Positions 23,990-31,627 of a stretch of 40,010 bases of DNA are shown here, piece by piece (within the stretch, counting starts at the first letter, position 1; every line of letters begins with the position of its first letter). The translations under genes and the position numbers were made by a program. The notes below the pieces were generated by a model, which was not told the origin of the DNA, did not search any database, and saw only the letters and a program-made list of their open reading frames with translations. This DNA is from Bacillota bacterium (lineage in GTDB: Bacteria > Bacillota > Sulfobacillia > UBA995 > UBA9673): assembly GCA_003599345.1 (NCBI GenBank), contig QZJP01000083.1, positions 1-40,010 of the forward strand, in the 5' to 3' direction.

Positions 23990-24479
23990 CTAGTATCTCG
24001 GGAACATGCCCCGCTTCAGACAGAAGTCCGGAGGCGTACGGAGTCTCTTCTTGGCAGGGTCAAGCGTCTCCCATTGCTCCTTCACAGCCTCGCTTGTTCT
24101 CTCAAAGGGCGTCATGGTCACATGAAGGACGTATCTGGGAGAACCACCACTCAGCAGATAAAGCACATACTGGTTTAGGCTCACTCCCTCCAGATACGCC
24201 ATGAGGACAAGGCGCCGGTGGAGGCTCTTTGGCATGCGTATCGTGAACTTCCCGCTATACTCAGACAGATCGAATACCTCTTCGGGGAGCTCCCAGCCTT
24301 CCTCCAGAGCTGCAGCAATCCACCGCTCTTTGGCGTCCATGATACTCTCGAGGGCTTCTTCGGGAGTATCCGCCGTACGACAGACAGCCGTCCAATTCTG
24401 GAATCTCCGCAGCCCACTGTACCTTGCCACTATCGAGCTCTGGACTAATGAGTATCCGGTAGCTACGATCCCCCGCCAT
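23990..24479 (-). pseudogene. hicB: hicB-type antitoxin, frameshifted
   Basis: The HicB antitoxin is split between two ORF-track frames. The first frame (ATG 24479) gives YRILISPELDSGKVQWAAEI and then PELDGCLSYGG. The second continues TPEEALESIMDAKERWIAAALEEGW and ends with the DNA-binding-type region SGKFTIRMPKSLHRRLVLMAYLEGVSLNQ. Removing one base at about 24370-24371 restores the family consensus YGDTPEEAL, so a single-base insertion is the likely cause. The ATG lies directly after the hicA stop with no gap. If the frameshift is real, the antitoxin is truncated and the C-terminal ribbon-helix-helix part is not made. A sequencing error is the main alternative. Confidence 0.75.
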
Positions 24480-24695
24480 TCAGCACACCCCCAGTTCGTC
24501 CAAAGCCTCTAGCGCTAGGCGAACATAACCTTTCTTCACCACGGGTTCGTACTTAACAGTGATGATTCTCCTCAGGGACGGGTGCCGAAAGGAGACGTGC
24601 GAAGAGCCGGACCGTGGTCGGGTCACGCGAAAGCCTGCCGAGACCATGACCTTCTCGTACTCTTCGTACCGAACGTTGCCAGGGCTATCCCTCAT
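24480..24695 (-). CDS. hicA: HicA-family mRNA interferase toxin
   Basis: Small protein of 71 aa with the HicA double-stranded-RNA-binding-like fold: RYEEYEKVMVSAGFRVTRPRSGSSHVSFRHP, then the basic strand ITVKYEPVVKKGYVRLALEALDELG. The conserved active-site histidine is present in GSSHVSF. HicA proteins cleave mRNA and are neutralised by HicB. It is transcribed with hicB, with the antitoxin start immediately after the toxin stop. The region is less GC-rich than its neighbours and lies next to tRNA genes, which fits acquired DNA. An intact toxin beside a frameshifted antitoxin is odd. Confidence 0.75.
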   Translation of the reverse strand: MRDSPGNVRYEEYEKVMVSAGFRVTRPRSGSSHVSFRHPSLRRIITVKYEPVVKKGYVRLALEALDELGVC

Positions 24696-24761
24696 CTTCC
24701 GTATTACACCCCCGGGCAGAGCAAACGCCAGTCCGGACCTTCATCCGGCGCCTTGAGCGAC

Positions 24762-24803
24762 CAAAAGAAAGCAGAAGGTCCGCGCCTACTTCTGGGCGGA
24801 CCC
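24762..24803 (-). terminator. Rho-independent terminator after tRNA-Leu(GAG)
   Basis: On the minus strand a GGTCCGC/GCGGACC stem with a 12-base loop is followed by TTCTGCTTTCTTTT. It lies about 16 bases after the encoded CCA of the tRNA, the expected place for the end of the tRNA transcript. Confidence 0.8.
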
Positions 24804-24818
24804 TCACGTACAAAGTCT

Positions 24819-24903
24819 TGGTGTCCGGAGGGGGACTTGAACCCCCACGGGTTTCCCCATACGCCCCTCAAACGTACGCGTCTGCCAGTTCCGCCATCCG
24901 GAC
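24819..24903 (-). tRNA. tRNA-Leu (anticodon GAG)
   Basis: An 85-base gene including encoded CCA. The acceptor stem GTCCGGA pairs with TCCGGAC. The D-arm has TGGCAGAC, the anticodon stem TACGT/GCGTA encloses loop TTGAGGG with anticodon GAG (reads CUC/CUU), a long variable arm typical of tRNA-Leu follows, and the T-arm contains GGTTCAAGTCC. It is the second of two tRNA-Leu genes and is followed by a terminator. Confidence 0.95.
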
Positions 24904-25014
24904 AACTCAATATGGAGCGGGCCTACGGAATGTACGGCGCCTGCGGATCCAGCCTTGGGCTGGTGGTCAGCGATTCGAGCGCCGCAATCGCAAATGTGCC
25001 CGTCGTTTTCAAAG

Positions 25015-25102
25015 TGGTGCCGAAGGTGGGATTTGAACCCACACGAGCGCTAGGCTCACGGCGCCCTGAACACCGCGTGTCTGCCAGTTCCACCACTTCG
25101 GC
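25015..25102 (-). tRNA. tRNA-Leu (anticodon CAG)
   Basis: An 88-base gene including encoded CCA. The acceptor stem GCCGAAG pairs with CTTCGGC. The anticodon stem CGGTG/CGCCG encloses loop TTCAGGG with anticodon CAG (reads CUG, likely a very common codon at this GC content). A long variable arm and the T-arm GGTTCAAATCC are present. A sigma-A-like promoter lies just upstream. The second tRNA-Leu is 111 bp downstream on the same strand, probably on the same transcript. Confidence 0.95.
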
Positions 25103-25120
25103 ATCCGAACTGCGAAATCA

Positions 25121-25150
25121 ACTATAGCACACAGGTCAAGAAGCTATCAA
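25121..25150 (-). promoter_or_regulatory. Sigma-A-type promoter for the tRNA-Leu pair
   Basis: On the minus strand TTGATA (-35) and TATAGT (-10) are separated by 18 bases. The predicted transcription start is about 12 bases before the 5' end of tRNA-Leu(CAG). The fit to consensus is five of six at both boxes. Confidence 0.65.
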
Positions 25151-25223
25151 GGAACGAGGGTACAGCGCCGGCAAACCTGCGCCAAGCCGCTCATAGACGT
25201 GCCGAGGACGTGTCGATGCCGCC

Positions 25224-25898
25224 TCACGTCCCCGACGACGGCACGTCACTCGGGAGCGTCTTCTGGTATATGTCGCGGTAGCATTCCAGAGCGCTGAGGA
25301 CGCCCCGAACGTAGTTTCTGGTCTCCTGGTACTCAATGGCGGAGAGCGGGAAATCCTCGACGACCTCGGGCGGAGGCCATAGCGCGGGGTCTACCGCCGA
25401 GGGCGGGTCAAGGCTGTCACCGTGCCTCTCCGCCCACTCCCGGACCCGTCCACGCCCGCAGTTGTAGGCCGCTACTACGAGGACCACCTTGCCGGAAAAC
25501 TCACGTCTCAACTCGGCCAAGTACCACGACCCTATCATGATGTTCGTGGCCGGGTCCTTCAGCATTTCCGGGTCGTAGCCGGCGAACCCGAGTTGCTCCG
25601 CAACCCATCGCCCCGTCTCCGGCATGACCTGCATCAGCCCCACCGCGCCCTTCTTCGACACGGCGCTTGGGTTGAAGCGGCTTTCGTTCTTGATAATCGA
25701 CGCGATAAACAGCGGGTCCAGGCCGTTTTCGCGGGCGTAGGTGATGATCTCATCCCTGTAACCGAACGGGTAGAGACGCTCGAGAACAGCCTGGCGTCCC
25801 CCCCAGAAGGCGAGGATGGCCACGACCACCCCGAGGGCCGCGAGTAGCCACGTTCTTCGTCTGAGGAGCCGATTTCGCCCGGTGATCTTCGTCGTCAT
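25224..25898 (-). CDS. Lytic transglycosylase (SLT domain)
   Basis: Membrane-anchored murein-cleaving enzyme of 224 aa. An N-terminal basic stretch and one transmembrane helix (about 16-33) precede the goose-lysozyme-like SLT domain. Motifs are ASIIKNESRFNPSAV (catalytic Glu72), GAVGLMQVMPETG, MIGSWYLAEL and VVAAYNCGRGRV, ending in ETRNYVRGVL. It cuts the MurNAc-GlcNAc bond to form 1,6-anhydro ends. A role in growth or spore cortex/germination is possible but not shown. It follows coaE by 56 bp, an arrangement I associate with clostridial polA-mutM-coaE-slt clusters. No clear ribosome binding site precedes the ATG at 25898. Confidence 0.92.
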   Translation of the reverse strand: MTTKITGRNRLLRRRTWLLAALGVVVAILAFWGGRQAVLERLYPFGYRDEIITYARENGLDPLFIASIIKNESRFNPSAVSKKGAVGLMQVMPETGRWVAEQLGFAGYDPEMLKDPATNIMIGSWYLAELRREFSGKVVLVVAAYNCGRGRVREWAERHGDSLDPPSAVDPALWPPPEVVEDFPLSAIEYQETRNYVRGVLSALECYRDIYQKTLPSDVPSSGT

Positions 25899-25954
25899 TC
25901 GCGCGGTTAGTGTATCGGCCCAGTGGGTGGATGATGCCCGGAAACGCCTTCTGG

Positions 25955-26569
25955 CTACCCGGCCTCACGGACGATCCTGTCCCATAACCTCCTCACCCTG
26001 GCCCTAGTCTCGCGGACGGGTCCGGTGTTGTCGATTATGACGTCCGCGTACTTCTTCTTCTTCTCGAGCGGGATTTGTGCGTTGATTCTGTTCAGAGCCT
26101 GCTCGACCCCGAAATGGTCACGGGCCATGAGTCTCTGAATCTGGGTCTTCTGGTCTACGACCACAAGCCAGACTTCGTCGACCATGTCGACCATCCCGGC
26201 CTCGATGAGGACCGGGGCGTCCACCACCACGGCGGGTGGCCTCTCCTTAGGGTCGGCCTCGGCGAACTTCCTGAGCCTCTCCCGTATCTCGCCGATGATG
26301 CGGGGGTGGGTGATGGCGTTCAGCCGCGCGACCGCGCCGGGGTCGCCGAACACCCTGTCTCCCAGCTTGCGCCTGTCGATGGTGCGGTCTTCGAGGAGGA
26401 TGTCGTCGCCGAAGGCCTCGACGAGTTCTCTCCAGGCCTCCGTACCTGGTCGAACGACCTCCTTGGCGACCAAATCGGAGTCAATGACCGGCGCGCCCAG
26501 CTCTCGAAGGACCCGGGACACCGTGGACTTGCCGCTGGCGATACCTCCCGTGAGACCGATGATGATCAG
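25955..26569 (-). CDS. coaE: Dephospho-CoA kinase, apparently with a CTG start
   Basis: Last enzyme of coenzyme A synthesis; it phosphorylates the 3'-hydroxyl of dephospho-CoA. The ORF-track entry starts at 26521 and lacks the P-loop. Reading upstream in frame gives IIIGLTGGIASGKST, the complete CoaE nucleotide-binding loop, directly joined to VSRVLRELGAPVIDSD. No ATG, GTG or TTG exists in frame before it back to at least 26632. The best-placed initiation codon is CTG at 26569, giving MIIIGLTGG and 204 aa, the normal family length. A GGGGG run lies 11 bases upstream. Other motifs are THPRI and DAPVLIEAGM. A non-canonical start or an upstream sequence error are the two explanations. The functional assignment is firm. 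Confidence 0.85.
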   Translation of the reverse strand: MIIIGLTGGIASGKSTVSRVLRELGAPVIDSDLVAKEVVRPGTEAWRELVEAFGDDILLEDRTIDRRKLGDRVFGDPGAVARLNAITHPRIIGEIRERLRKFAEADPKERPPAVVVDAPVLIEAGMVDMVDEVWLVVVDQKTQIQRLMARDHFGVEQALNRINAQIPLEKKKKYADVIIDNTGPVRETRARVRRLWDRIVREAG

Positions 26570-26738
26570 GAGTTGGACCCCCAGGACTGACTCGGCGACC
26601 GGCCGGGTTTCGACCGGGGCTTTGTCAGATTCTATAACCCGCCTGAGTGAGGGTCAACCGGTGGACCGCCGGGAAACGTGCTGGTAGACTAGTACTGACG
26701 CACGGCGTGTGACGTAGGAGGAAACCCGAGGACAGGGA

Positions 26739-26996
26739 GTGATGCGCGTGGTGGAGGGTCTTGTCGCGGTCCTCATCATAGGGCTCCTGGCGCTGGTGGG
26801 CGGCCTGGTTCTCGGCTCGCTGGGCCTGGCTCTGGGCGTGGGGGTCGTGACCTTGGCGTTGGTTCTGTTCGTGCTGGTGCCCCTGGCCGTCCTCTTCGTC
26901 CCGCTCCTGTTGGGTCTCCTGCCGTTCATCCTCCTCTTCGCGCTCGCCTGGGCGTTCCTCAGACCGCCGCGTCCGGCAAGGCGAGGCCCGCGATAG
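26739..26996 (+). CDS. Small hydrophobic membrane protein
   Basis: Protein of about 80-85 aa made almost entirely of two or three hydrophobic helices (VEGLVAVLIIGLLALVGGLVLGSLGLALGVGVVTLALVLF and onward), with a basic Pro/Arg-rich C-terminal tail. No family is recognised. Start choice is open between GTG 26739, ATG 26742 and GTG 26751: a GAGG-AGGGAG purine region sits before all three. It is the only plus-strand gene between 13.5 and 31.6 kb, lies divergently from coaE, and is followed by a good terminator, so it is a single-gene unit. Confidence 0.6.
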   Translation: MMRVVEGLVAVLIIGLLALVGGLVLGSLGLALGVGVVTLALVLFVLVPLAVLFVPLLLGLLPFILLFALAWAFLRPPRPARRGPR

Positions 26997-27047
26997 AGCC
27001 AAGCAGCTCGGCCTTGAGCGTCCACCGGTCCACCGGAAACCGTGGCG

Positions 27048-27084
27048 GCCGACCGGAATCGTGAGTGCCGACCGGAATCGTGAG
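27048..27084. repeat. Tandem 18-bp direct repeat
   Basis: Two identical copies of GCCGACCGGAATCGTGAG (27048-27065 and 27067-27084) separated by one base. They lie between the small membrane gene and its terminator. They could be a local duplication or a binding site; nothing else marks their role. Confidence 0.8.
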
Positions 27085-27117
27085 CGGCCACCGGGATGGG
27101 TGGCCGCTCTTGTTCCT
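27084..27117 (+). terminator. Rho-independent terminator of the small membrane gene
   Basis: Perfect 9-bp stem GCGGCCACC/GGTGGCCGC with a six-base loop, followed by TCTTGTTCCT. It lies about 90 bases after the stop at 26996. Confidence 0.75.
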
Positions 27118-27170
27118 CGCTCCCCGATGTTGCGGCCTCGGGGCGAGACGCCCCAGACGCGGCAGCCTGT

Positions 27171-27401
27171 CTAGGTGCCGGCTTCCCTCAATTCGAGAGA
27201 GGCGGCGTCTACCCTCCGGCCCTGCAGTTTATCGAGAGTCGTGTCGCGTAGTTCTTTCTCCGACGAGACCTCCAGGAGCCACTTCCCTCCGGCTAGAGGC
27301 TTCATCTCTATCTCTCCGGTGACTCCGTGCTTGGTCATGAGCCGCCTGGCCCCGTTGCGGAGGGCGTCCTCCGTGTCGAAGATCATGGCAAACGACTGCA
27401 A
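27171..27401 (-). CDS. Conserved-looking 76-aa protein of unknown function
   Basis: Small soluble protein beginning MQSFAMIFDTEDALRNGARRLMTKHGV and continuing GEIEMKPLAGGKWLLEVSSEKELRDTTLDKL. The alternating beta/alpha/beta pattern suggests a compact ferredoxin-like fold. I do not recognise a family. The start is TTG at 27401 with GGAGGT nine bases upstream. It has its own strong promoter at 27469-27498 and a GC-rich hairpin in the leader, so it is an independently transcribed unit and probably well expressed. It lies between mutM and coaE, interrupting an otherwise housekeeping cluster. Confidence 0.7.
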   Translation of the reverse strand: MQSFAMIFDTEDALRNGARRLMTKHGVTGEIEMKPLAGGKWLLEVSSEKELRDTTLDKLQGRRVDAASLELREAGT

Positions 27402-27428
27402 GGACCGTCCACCTCCCCTCCATGACGA

Positions 27429-27454
27429 CCCCCGGCCCGCTCGCGGACCGGGGG
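27429..27454 (-). other. Leader hairpin before the 76-aa gene
   Basis: A CCCCCGG/CCGGGGG stem-loop lies in the predicted leader between the promoter at 27469-27498 and the ribosome binding site. No T-tract follows, so it is not a plain terminator. It may stabilise the mRNA or regulate translation. Confidence 0.5.
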
Positions 27455-27468
27455 TTGCTTCCGTCCTT

Positions 27469-27498
27469 ATTATACCAGGTTTCGCCCGCTTCGGTCAA
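27469..27498 (-). promoter_or_regulatory. Sigma-A promoter for the 76-aa gene
   Basis: On the minus strand TTGACC (-35), an 18-base spacer and a perfect TATAAT (-10). The predicted start is about 60 bases before the TTG codon at 27401. It is the clearest vegetative promoter I see in the window. Confidence 0.8.
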
Positions 27499-27629
27499 AC
27501 ATTTGTTCGGGGGATTTTCCTTGGTTTTTCGCGGCTTCTTGCGGCTAGGCTACCCTTCCCCAGTCACCCGGGCGGGGCACCGACCACGGCCACCGGCCTC
27601 CGCCGGCCCGCGGCCCGGGCCGCGAAGAG

Positions 27630-28607
27630 CTAGCGCCCCGGCTCATCCTCTAGCTGGCACTTCGGGCAGAAGTGGGAACCCCGGCCCGCGATAACGATAC
27701 GACTCACCTTCGTGCCGCAGCGGGGGCAGGGCTCGCCTGTGCGGCCGTAGGCCTGGAGCCTTTCCGCGAAGCTGCCCTCCCGGCCGTCGCCGTCGACGTA
27801 GTCCCGGACGGACGTTCCGCGGTGGGTGATGGCCTCGGCGATGACTTCCCTCATGCACCGGTAGAGGGTGCCGGCCTCGTCCTCGGTGAGCGATGAGGCC
27901 CGCCTGAGCGGATGGATACCCGCCCTGAAGAGGCACTCGTCGGCGTAGATGTTGCCGAGGCCGGCCACGAAGGCCTGGTCGAGGAGCAGGGGTTTGATGC
28001 GCGCGTTTCGAGAGCCGAGCCTATGCCGGAAGGTCTCCCATTCGAGGCCGCCCTCCCTCGGCTCGGGGCCGAGGCCAGCCAGGGTGCGCAAGGCCCGGTC
28101 GAGGAGCGGGTCGGAGCGGTCGCCGCGAAGGTAGTAGACGCGGCCGAAGTGGCGGGTGTCTACGTACCGGAGCTCGTTACCGTCGTCCAGCCGGAAGACG
28201 ACATGCGTGTGCCTCTCCCGGGTGGGTCCGAGGTCGCGGTCGGGCGGGCAGTAGACGAGTTGGCCCGCCATCTTCAGGTGGACGGCGATGTCGCCGTCAG
28301 CCGCGGGCAGCTCCTTCCCGAGCAGCCCGTCCCCGCGCCGCTCCCGGTCGGTACTGCCGGTACGGTCGCCGTCGGTACGGTTGAGGTCGTTACGGCCGGC
28401 GGCGGGACGTTCGGTGTCGATGATGAGGAACTTGCCTTTTCTGCTGAGGCCCGTGATCCGCGATCCTTCGACTGCCCGCGCGAACTCCTCGGGGGTGGCT
28501 CCCGCTACGAACTTCGGGTTTCTGACCTCGAGTCTTTCCACGCGCCGGCCTACGAGGTGGGGCTCCAGCGTCCTGCGTATGGTCTCAACCTCGGGCAGTT
28601 CAGGCAA
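27630..28607 (-). CDS. mutM: Formamidopyrimidine-DNA glycosylase with an insertion
   Basis: Base-excision repair enzyme that removes 8-oxoguanine and FaPy. The N-terminus MPELPEVETIRRTLEPHLVG carries the catalytic Pro2 and Glu3. VHLKMAGQL, the helix-two-turn-helix GLGNIYADECLFRAGIHP and a C-terminal zinc finger CPRC/CPKC are intact. At 325 aa it is about 50 residues longer than usual. Most of the excess is a hydrophilic Asp/Arg-rich insertion at about residues 66-106, between GKFLIID and DIAVHLKM. Its DNA consists of imperfect repeats of a GGTACGG-like unit. It is 17 bp after polA and probably co-transcribed. Confidence 0.95.
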   Translation of the reverse strand: MPELPEVETIRRTLEPHLVGRRVERLEVRNPKFVAGATPEEFARAVEGSRITGLSRKGKFLIIDTERPAAGRNDLNRTDGDRTGSTDRERRGDGLLGKELPAADGDIAVHLKMAGQLVYCPPDRDLGPTRERHTHVVFRLDDGNELRYVDTRHFGRVYYLRGDRSDPLLDRALRTLAGLGPEPREGGLEWETFRHRLGSRNARIKPLLLDQAFVAGLGNIYADECLFRAGIHPLRRASSLTEDEAGTLYRCMREVIAEAITHRGTSVRDYVDGDGREGSFAERLQAYGRTGEPCPRCGTKVSRIVIAGRGSHFCPKCQLEDEPGR

Positions 28608-28624
28608 TCAGCTCGTCCTTTCGT

Positions 28625-31549
28625 CTAAGACACCGCCTGCATCTCGTACCAGTTGGGCCCGGCCTTGAGGTCGACGACGAGCGGCACATCGAGACTGACC
28701 ACCCGCTCCATCCGGTCGCGGAGGAGTTCGGACATGACCGCGACTTCCTCGGGTGGGACCTCGAAAAGAAGCTCATCATGGACCTGGAGAATCATCTTCG
28801 AGGCCAGCCCTCTCGCCTCCATGTCCCGCGCCATACGCACCATAGCCAGCTTGACGATGTCCGCCGCCGTCCCCTGGATGGGAGTGTTCCGGGCGGCTCG
28901 CTCGGCCATCTGACGCTGAACCCGGTTGGAGCTCGAGAGCTCAGGGAGGTAGCGGCGCCGGTTGAACAAGGTCGTCACGAAACCCCGGCTCCGGGCCTCC
29001 ATCAGAGTGCGCTCGACGTAGGCCTGTATGCGGGGGTACCGGGAGAAGTAGCCCTGGATGTACCGTCCGGCCTCCTCGCGGTCGACTCCGAGGTTCCGGG
29101 CCAGCCCGAAGTCGGAGATGCCGTAGATGATGCCGAAGTTCACCGCCTTCGCCCTCGAACGAAGGTCGGGCGTGACATCCTCCATGGGTACCCCGAAAAC
29201 CTCGGACGCGGTGCGCTGGTGGATGTCCTCTCCGCGGCGGAAGGCCTCGATGAAGGCCTCGTCCCCGGACAGGTGGGCCATCAGGCGGAGTTCTATCTGT
29301 GAGTAGTCGCCCGCCAGGAGAGTGCGACCGGGGGCCGGCACGAACACCCGGCGAATACGCCGGCCTTCCTCCTCACGGATGGGGATGTTCTGGAGGTTGG
29401 GCTCGGCTGATGAGAGCCGGCCCGTGGCCGTCGCGCACTGCTTGAACACGGTGTGGATCCTTCCGGTGACGGGGTTGATGAGTTCGCCCATGCCGTCGGT
29501 GTAGGTACCCTTGAGTTTGGAGAGCTGCCTGTGTTCCAGAATCTTGGCCACTATCTCGTGCGAGGCGGCCAGCTCCTCGAGGACCTCCGCACCCGTGGAG
29601 TAGGTGCCGGTCGAGGTCTTCCGCCCGACCGGCAGGTTCAGCTTCCCGAAGAGGACCTCCCCGAGCTGCTTCGGGGAGTTGAGGTTGAACTCGACCCCGG
29701 CCATCTCGTAGACCTGGCCGGCCAGTCCGTCGATGCGCCGGCCCAGTTCGGCCGACATCTCCTTCAACGCGGCGGCATCCACCCCCACACCGGCATACTC
29801 CATGGCCGCGAGGACACTCTGAAGCGGCATCTCCATCTCGTCGAGCAGCGCCTCGAGATCCTTGTCGGCAAGCTCGGACCGGATGGGGTCGGCCAGCCCG
29901 AGGGTCATGTCGGCCTCAAGACAGAGCCGCTCCGCGCGCCAGTCCATACCCGGGCTCGCCGGTTCCCAACCCTCGGGCGGATCGTCCGGGAGCAGAATGT
30001 CCTGCCCGGCGAACTCCCGGAACAGGGACTCGATGCTGTACTTGGACCTCGAGGAGTCCAGGAGGTAAGCTCCGACCTCCGTGTCGAGAACCAGACCGTC
30101 CAGCTTCAGGCCCATGGCGGCGAGCCAGACCCGGAAGGGCTTGGCTCCGTGAGCTATCTTGACCGGCTCACCGGCCGACAGAAGCGGGCCCAGGATGTCG
30201 GCCACGTCTCCGAAGCCGACGCCCGGGGCGTCGTCCCCGGAAGCCGCCACGGCGCCTGGGCCGGGTGCCGGCCCGTCGCCGGCCCCGCCGGTCGGGAAGA
30301 GACCGCCCGACCACTCGGAGAGCCCGCCGGCCGGCGACACCGGGGCAATCGGGATGTAGGCCGTCTCGGTGAGGCCGTCTGCGGCGATGGCCAGAGATGT
30401 CAGCCTCGACCGGAGTGGCCTGTCGCCGTCGAGCGCGACGGCCAGGGCGAAGCGCGGGACCCGGGCGAGCGAGGACGCGAACGCGGCGAGGTCGCGGCGC
30501 GAGGCGATGACCCTGTGACCCTTGATGGGCCCCCGGACCGTTCGCGGTCCCGCCCCTTCGGCCCCCGGCTCGCCGGCACCGGCGTCGCCAGGCGCCCCGT
30601 CCGGGGCCGCGCCGGGTGCCGCGCCATGGGCCGTGTCCGGGAACAGCGTCCCGGCCGCGGCCGCCTTCTCGGCCAGACCCAGCCGCCGGAGAAGTGCCCG
30701 GAACTCGAGCCGCCGGAGGAGCCCGGCGAGCTTGTCGGCGTCCCACCCGCGGTACCGGAAGTCTTCGAGCCGCGGGGGCTCATCGAAGGGAACATCGCGC
30801 CTGATGGTAGCCAGGGTGCGGCACAGGCGGGCCCCGTCACCGTGCTCACGAAGGGCGGTCCGCAGCCGGTCGGGCGTCACCTCGTCCACGTGGCTCAACA
30901 CCTCTTCCAGGGTTCCGTAGCGGGCAAGCAGGCTGACGGCAGTCTTCTGGCCCACCCCGGGAATGCCCGGCAGGTTGTCGGAGGCGTCGCCCATGAGGCC
31001 CTTCAAGTCAGGGAGGCGTGGCGGCTCCACGCCGTACTTCTCTTCCACCACCTTGGCGTCGAACAGGGCTGTCTCGCTGATGCCCTTCAAGGTGATGATG
31101 GCCTTGACCCCCGGACCCAGGAGTTGGAGGGTGTCGCGGTCCCCCGTCAGGATGAGGACCTCTACGCCGTTCTTCCTGGCGAGGTCGGTCAGGGCCGCCA
31201 GGATGTCGTCGCCCTCCCACCCGTCGACTTCGACCACCGGTGCCCGCAGAGCGCCGAGGAATTCCTTTATGAGCGGGAACTGGGGTCGGAGCTTATCGGG
31301 CGTGGGCTTTCGCTGGGCCTTGTAGTCCGGGTATTCCTTCATCCGGAACTCGGGCTTGCCCTTGTCGAAGGCTACTCCGATGTAGTCCGGCTTCTCTTCC
31401 GCCAGGATGCGGAGGAGCATCTGGGCGAACCCGAGGACGGCGTTCGTGGGCTGACCTTCCGCGGTCGACAACGTGTCGGGCAGGGCGAAGAACGCCCTGT
31501 AAGCCAAGCTGTGCCCGTCGACGAAGAGTGCCTTCGGTATGGCCGCCAC
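28625..31549 (-). CDS. polA: DNA polymerase I
   Basis: Full-length repair and Okazaki-fragment polymerase of 974 aa. The 5'-3' exonuclease domain (about 1-290) includes FVDGHSLAYRAFF and GDRDTLQLLGPG. The 3'-5' exonuclease region (about 340-560) lacks the catalytic acidic pair: the usual DxE strand reads ALAVALDGDRP. Proofreading should therefore be inactive, as in Taq and Bst enzymes. A Gly/Ala/Pro-rich linker (about 305-335) joins them. The polymerase domain has motif A (GDYSQIELRLMAHLS), motif B (RSRAKAVNFGIIYG) and motif C (QVHDELLFEVP). The GTG at 31549 has no obvious ribosome binding site. It begins the polA-mutM pair. Confidence 0.96.
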   Translation of the reverse strand: MAAIPKALFVDGHSLAYRAFFALPDTLSTAEGQPTNAVLGFAQMLLRILAEEKPDYIGVAFDKGKPEFRMKEYPDYKAQRKPTPDKLRPQFPLIKEFLGALRAPVVEVDGWEGDDILAALTDLARKNGVEVLILTGDRDTLQLLGPGVKAIITLKGISETALFDAKVVEEKYGVEPPRLPDLKGLMGDASDNLPGIPGVGQKTAVSLLARYGTLEEVLSHVDEVTPDRLRTALREHGDGARLCRTLATIRRDVPFDEPPRLEDFRYRGWDADKLAGLLRRLEFRALLRRLGLAEKAAAAGTLFPDTAHGAAPGAAPDGAPGDAGAGEPGAEGAGPRTVRGPIKGHRVIASRRDLAAFASSLARVPRFALAVALDGDRPLRSRLTSLAIAADGLTETAYIPIAPVSPAGGLSEWSGGLFPTGGAGDGPAPGPGAVAASGDDAPGVGFGDVADILGPLLSAGEPVKIAHGAKPFRVWLAAMGLKLDGLVLDTEVGAYLLDSSRSKYSIESLFREFAGQDILLPDDPPEGWEPASPGMDWRAERLCLEADMTLGLADPIRSELADKDLEALLDEMEMPLQSVLAAMEYAGVGVDAAALKEMSAELGRRIDGLAGQVYEMAGVEFNLNSPKQLGEVLFGKLNLPVGRKTSTGTYSTGAEVLEELAASHEIVAKILEHRQLSKLKGTYTDGMGELINPVTGRIHTVFKQCATATGRLSSAEPNLQNIPIREEEGRRIRRVFVPAPGRTLLAGDYSQIELRLMAHLSGDEAFIEAFRRGEDIHQRTASEVFGVPMEDVTPDLRSRAKAVNFGIIYGISDFGLARNLGVDREEAGRYIQGYFSRYPRIQAYVERTLMEARSRGFVTTLFNRRRYLPELSSSNRVQRQMAERAARNTPIQGTAADIVKLAMVRMARDMEARGLASKMILQVHDELLFEVPPEEVAVMSELLRDRMERVVSLDVPLVVDLKAGPNWYEMQAVS

Positions 31550-31627
31550 CCCCGGGGACTAGCTGTCTAAGGAGGGAGGAAAGCGTGGTCTCGGGCCTAG
31601 TATTCACCGGTAAAGAGCCATCACCTT

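Noticed and set aside
24480-25102. Integrative element using the tRNA-Leu genes as attachment site
   Set aside because: No integrase, no duplicated tRNA 3' end and no flanking direct repeats were seen; only the neighbouring toxin-antitoxin remnant hints at acquired DNA.
29453-31570. 705-aa plus-strand ORF
   Set aside because: It is antisense to polA, whose motifs are complete. The long open frame is a by-product of high GC content and codon bias.
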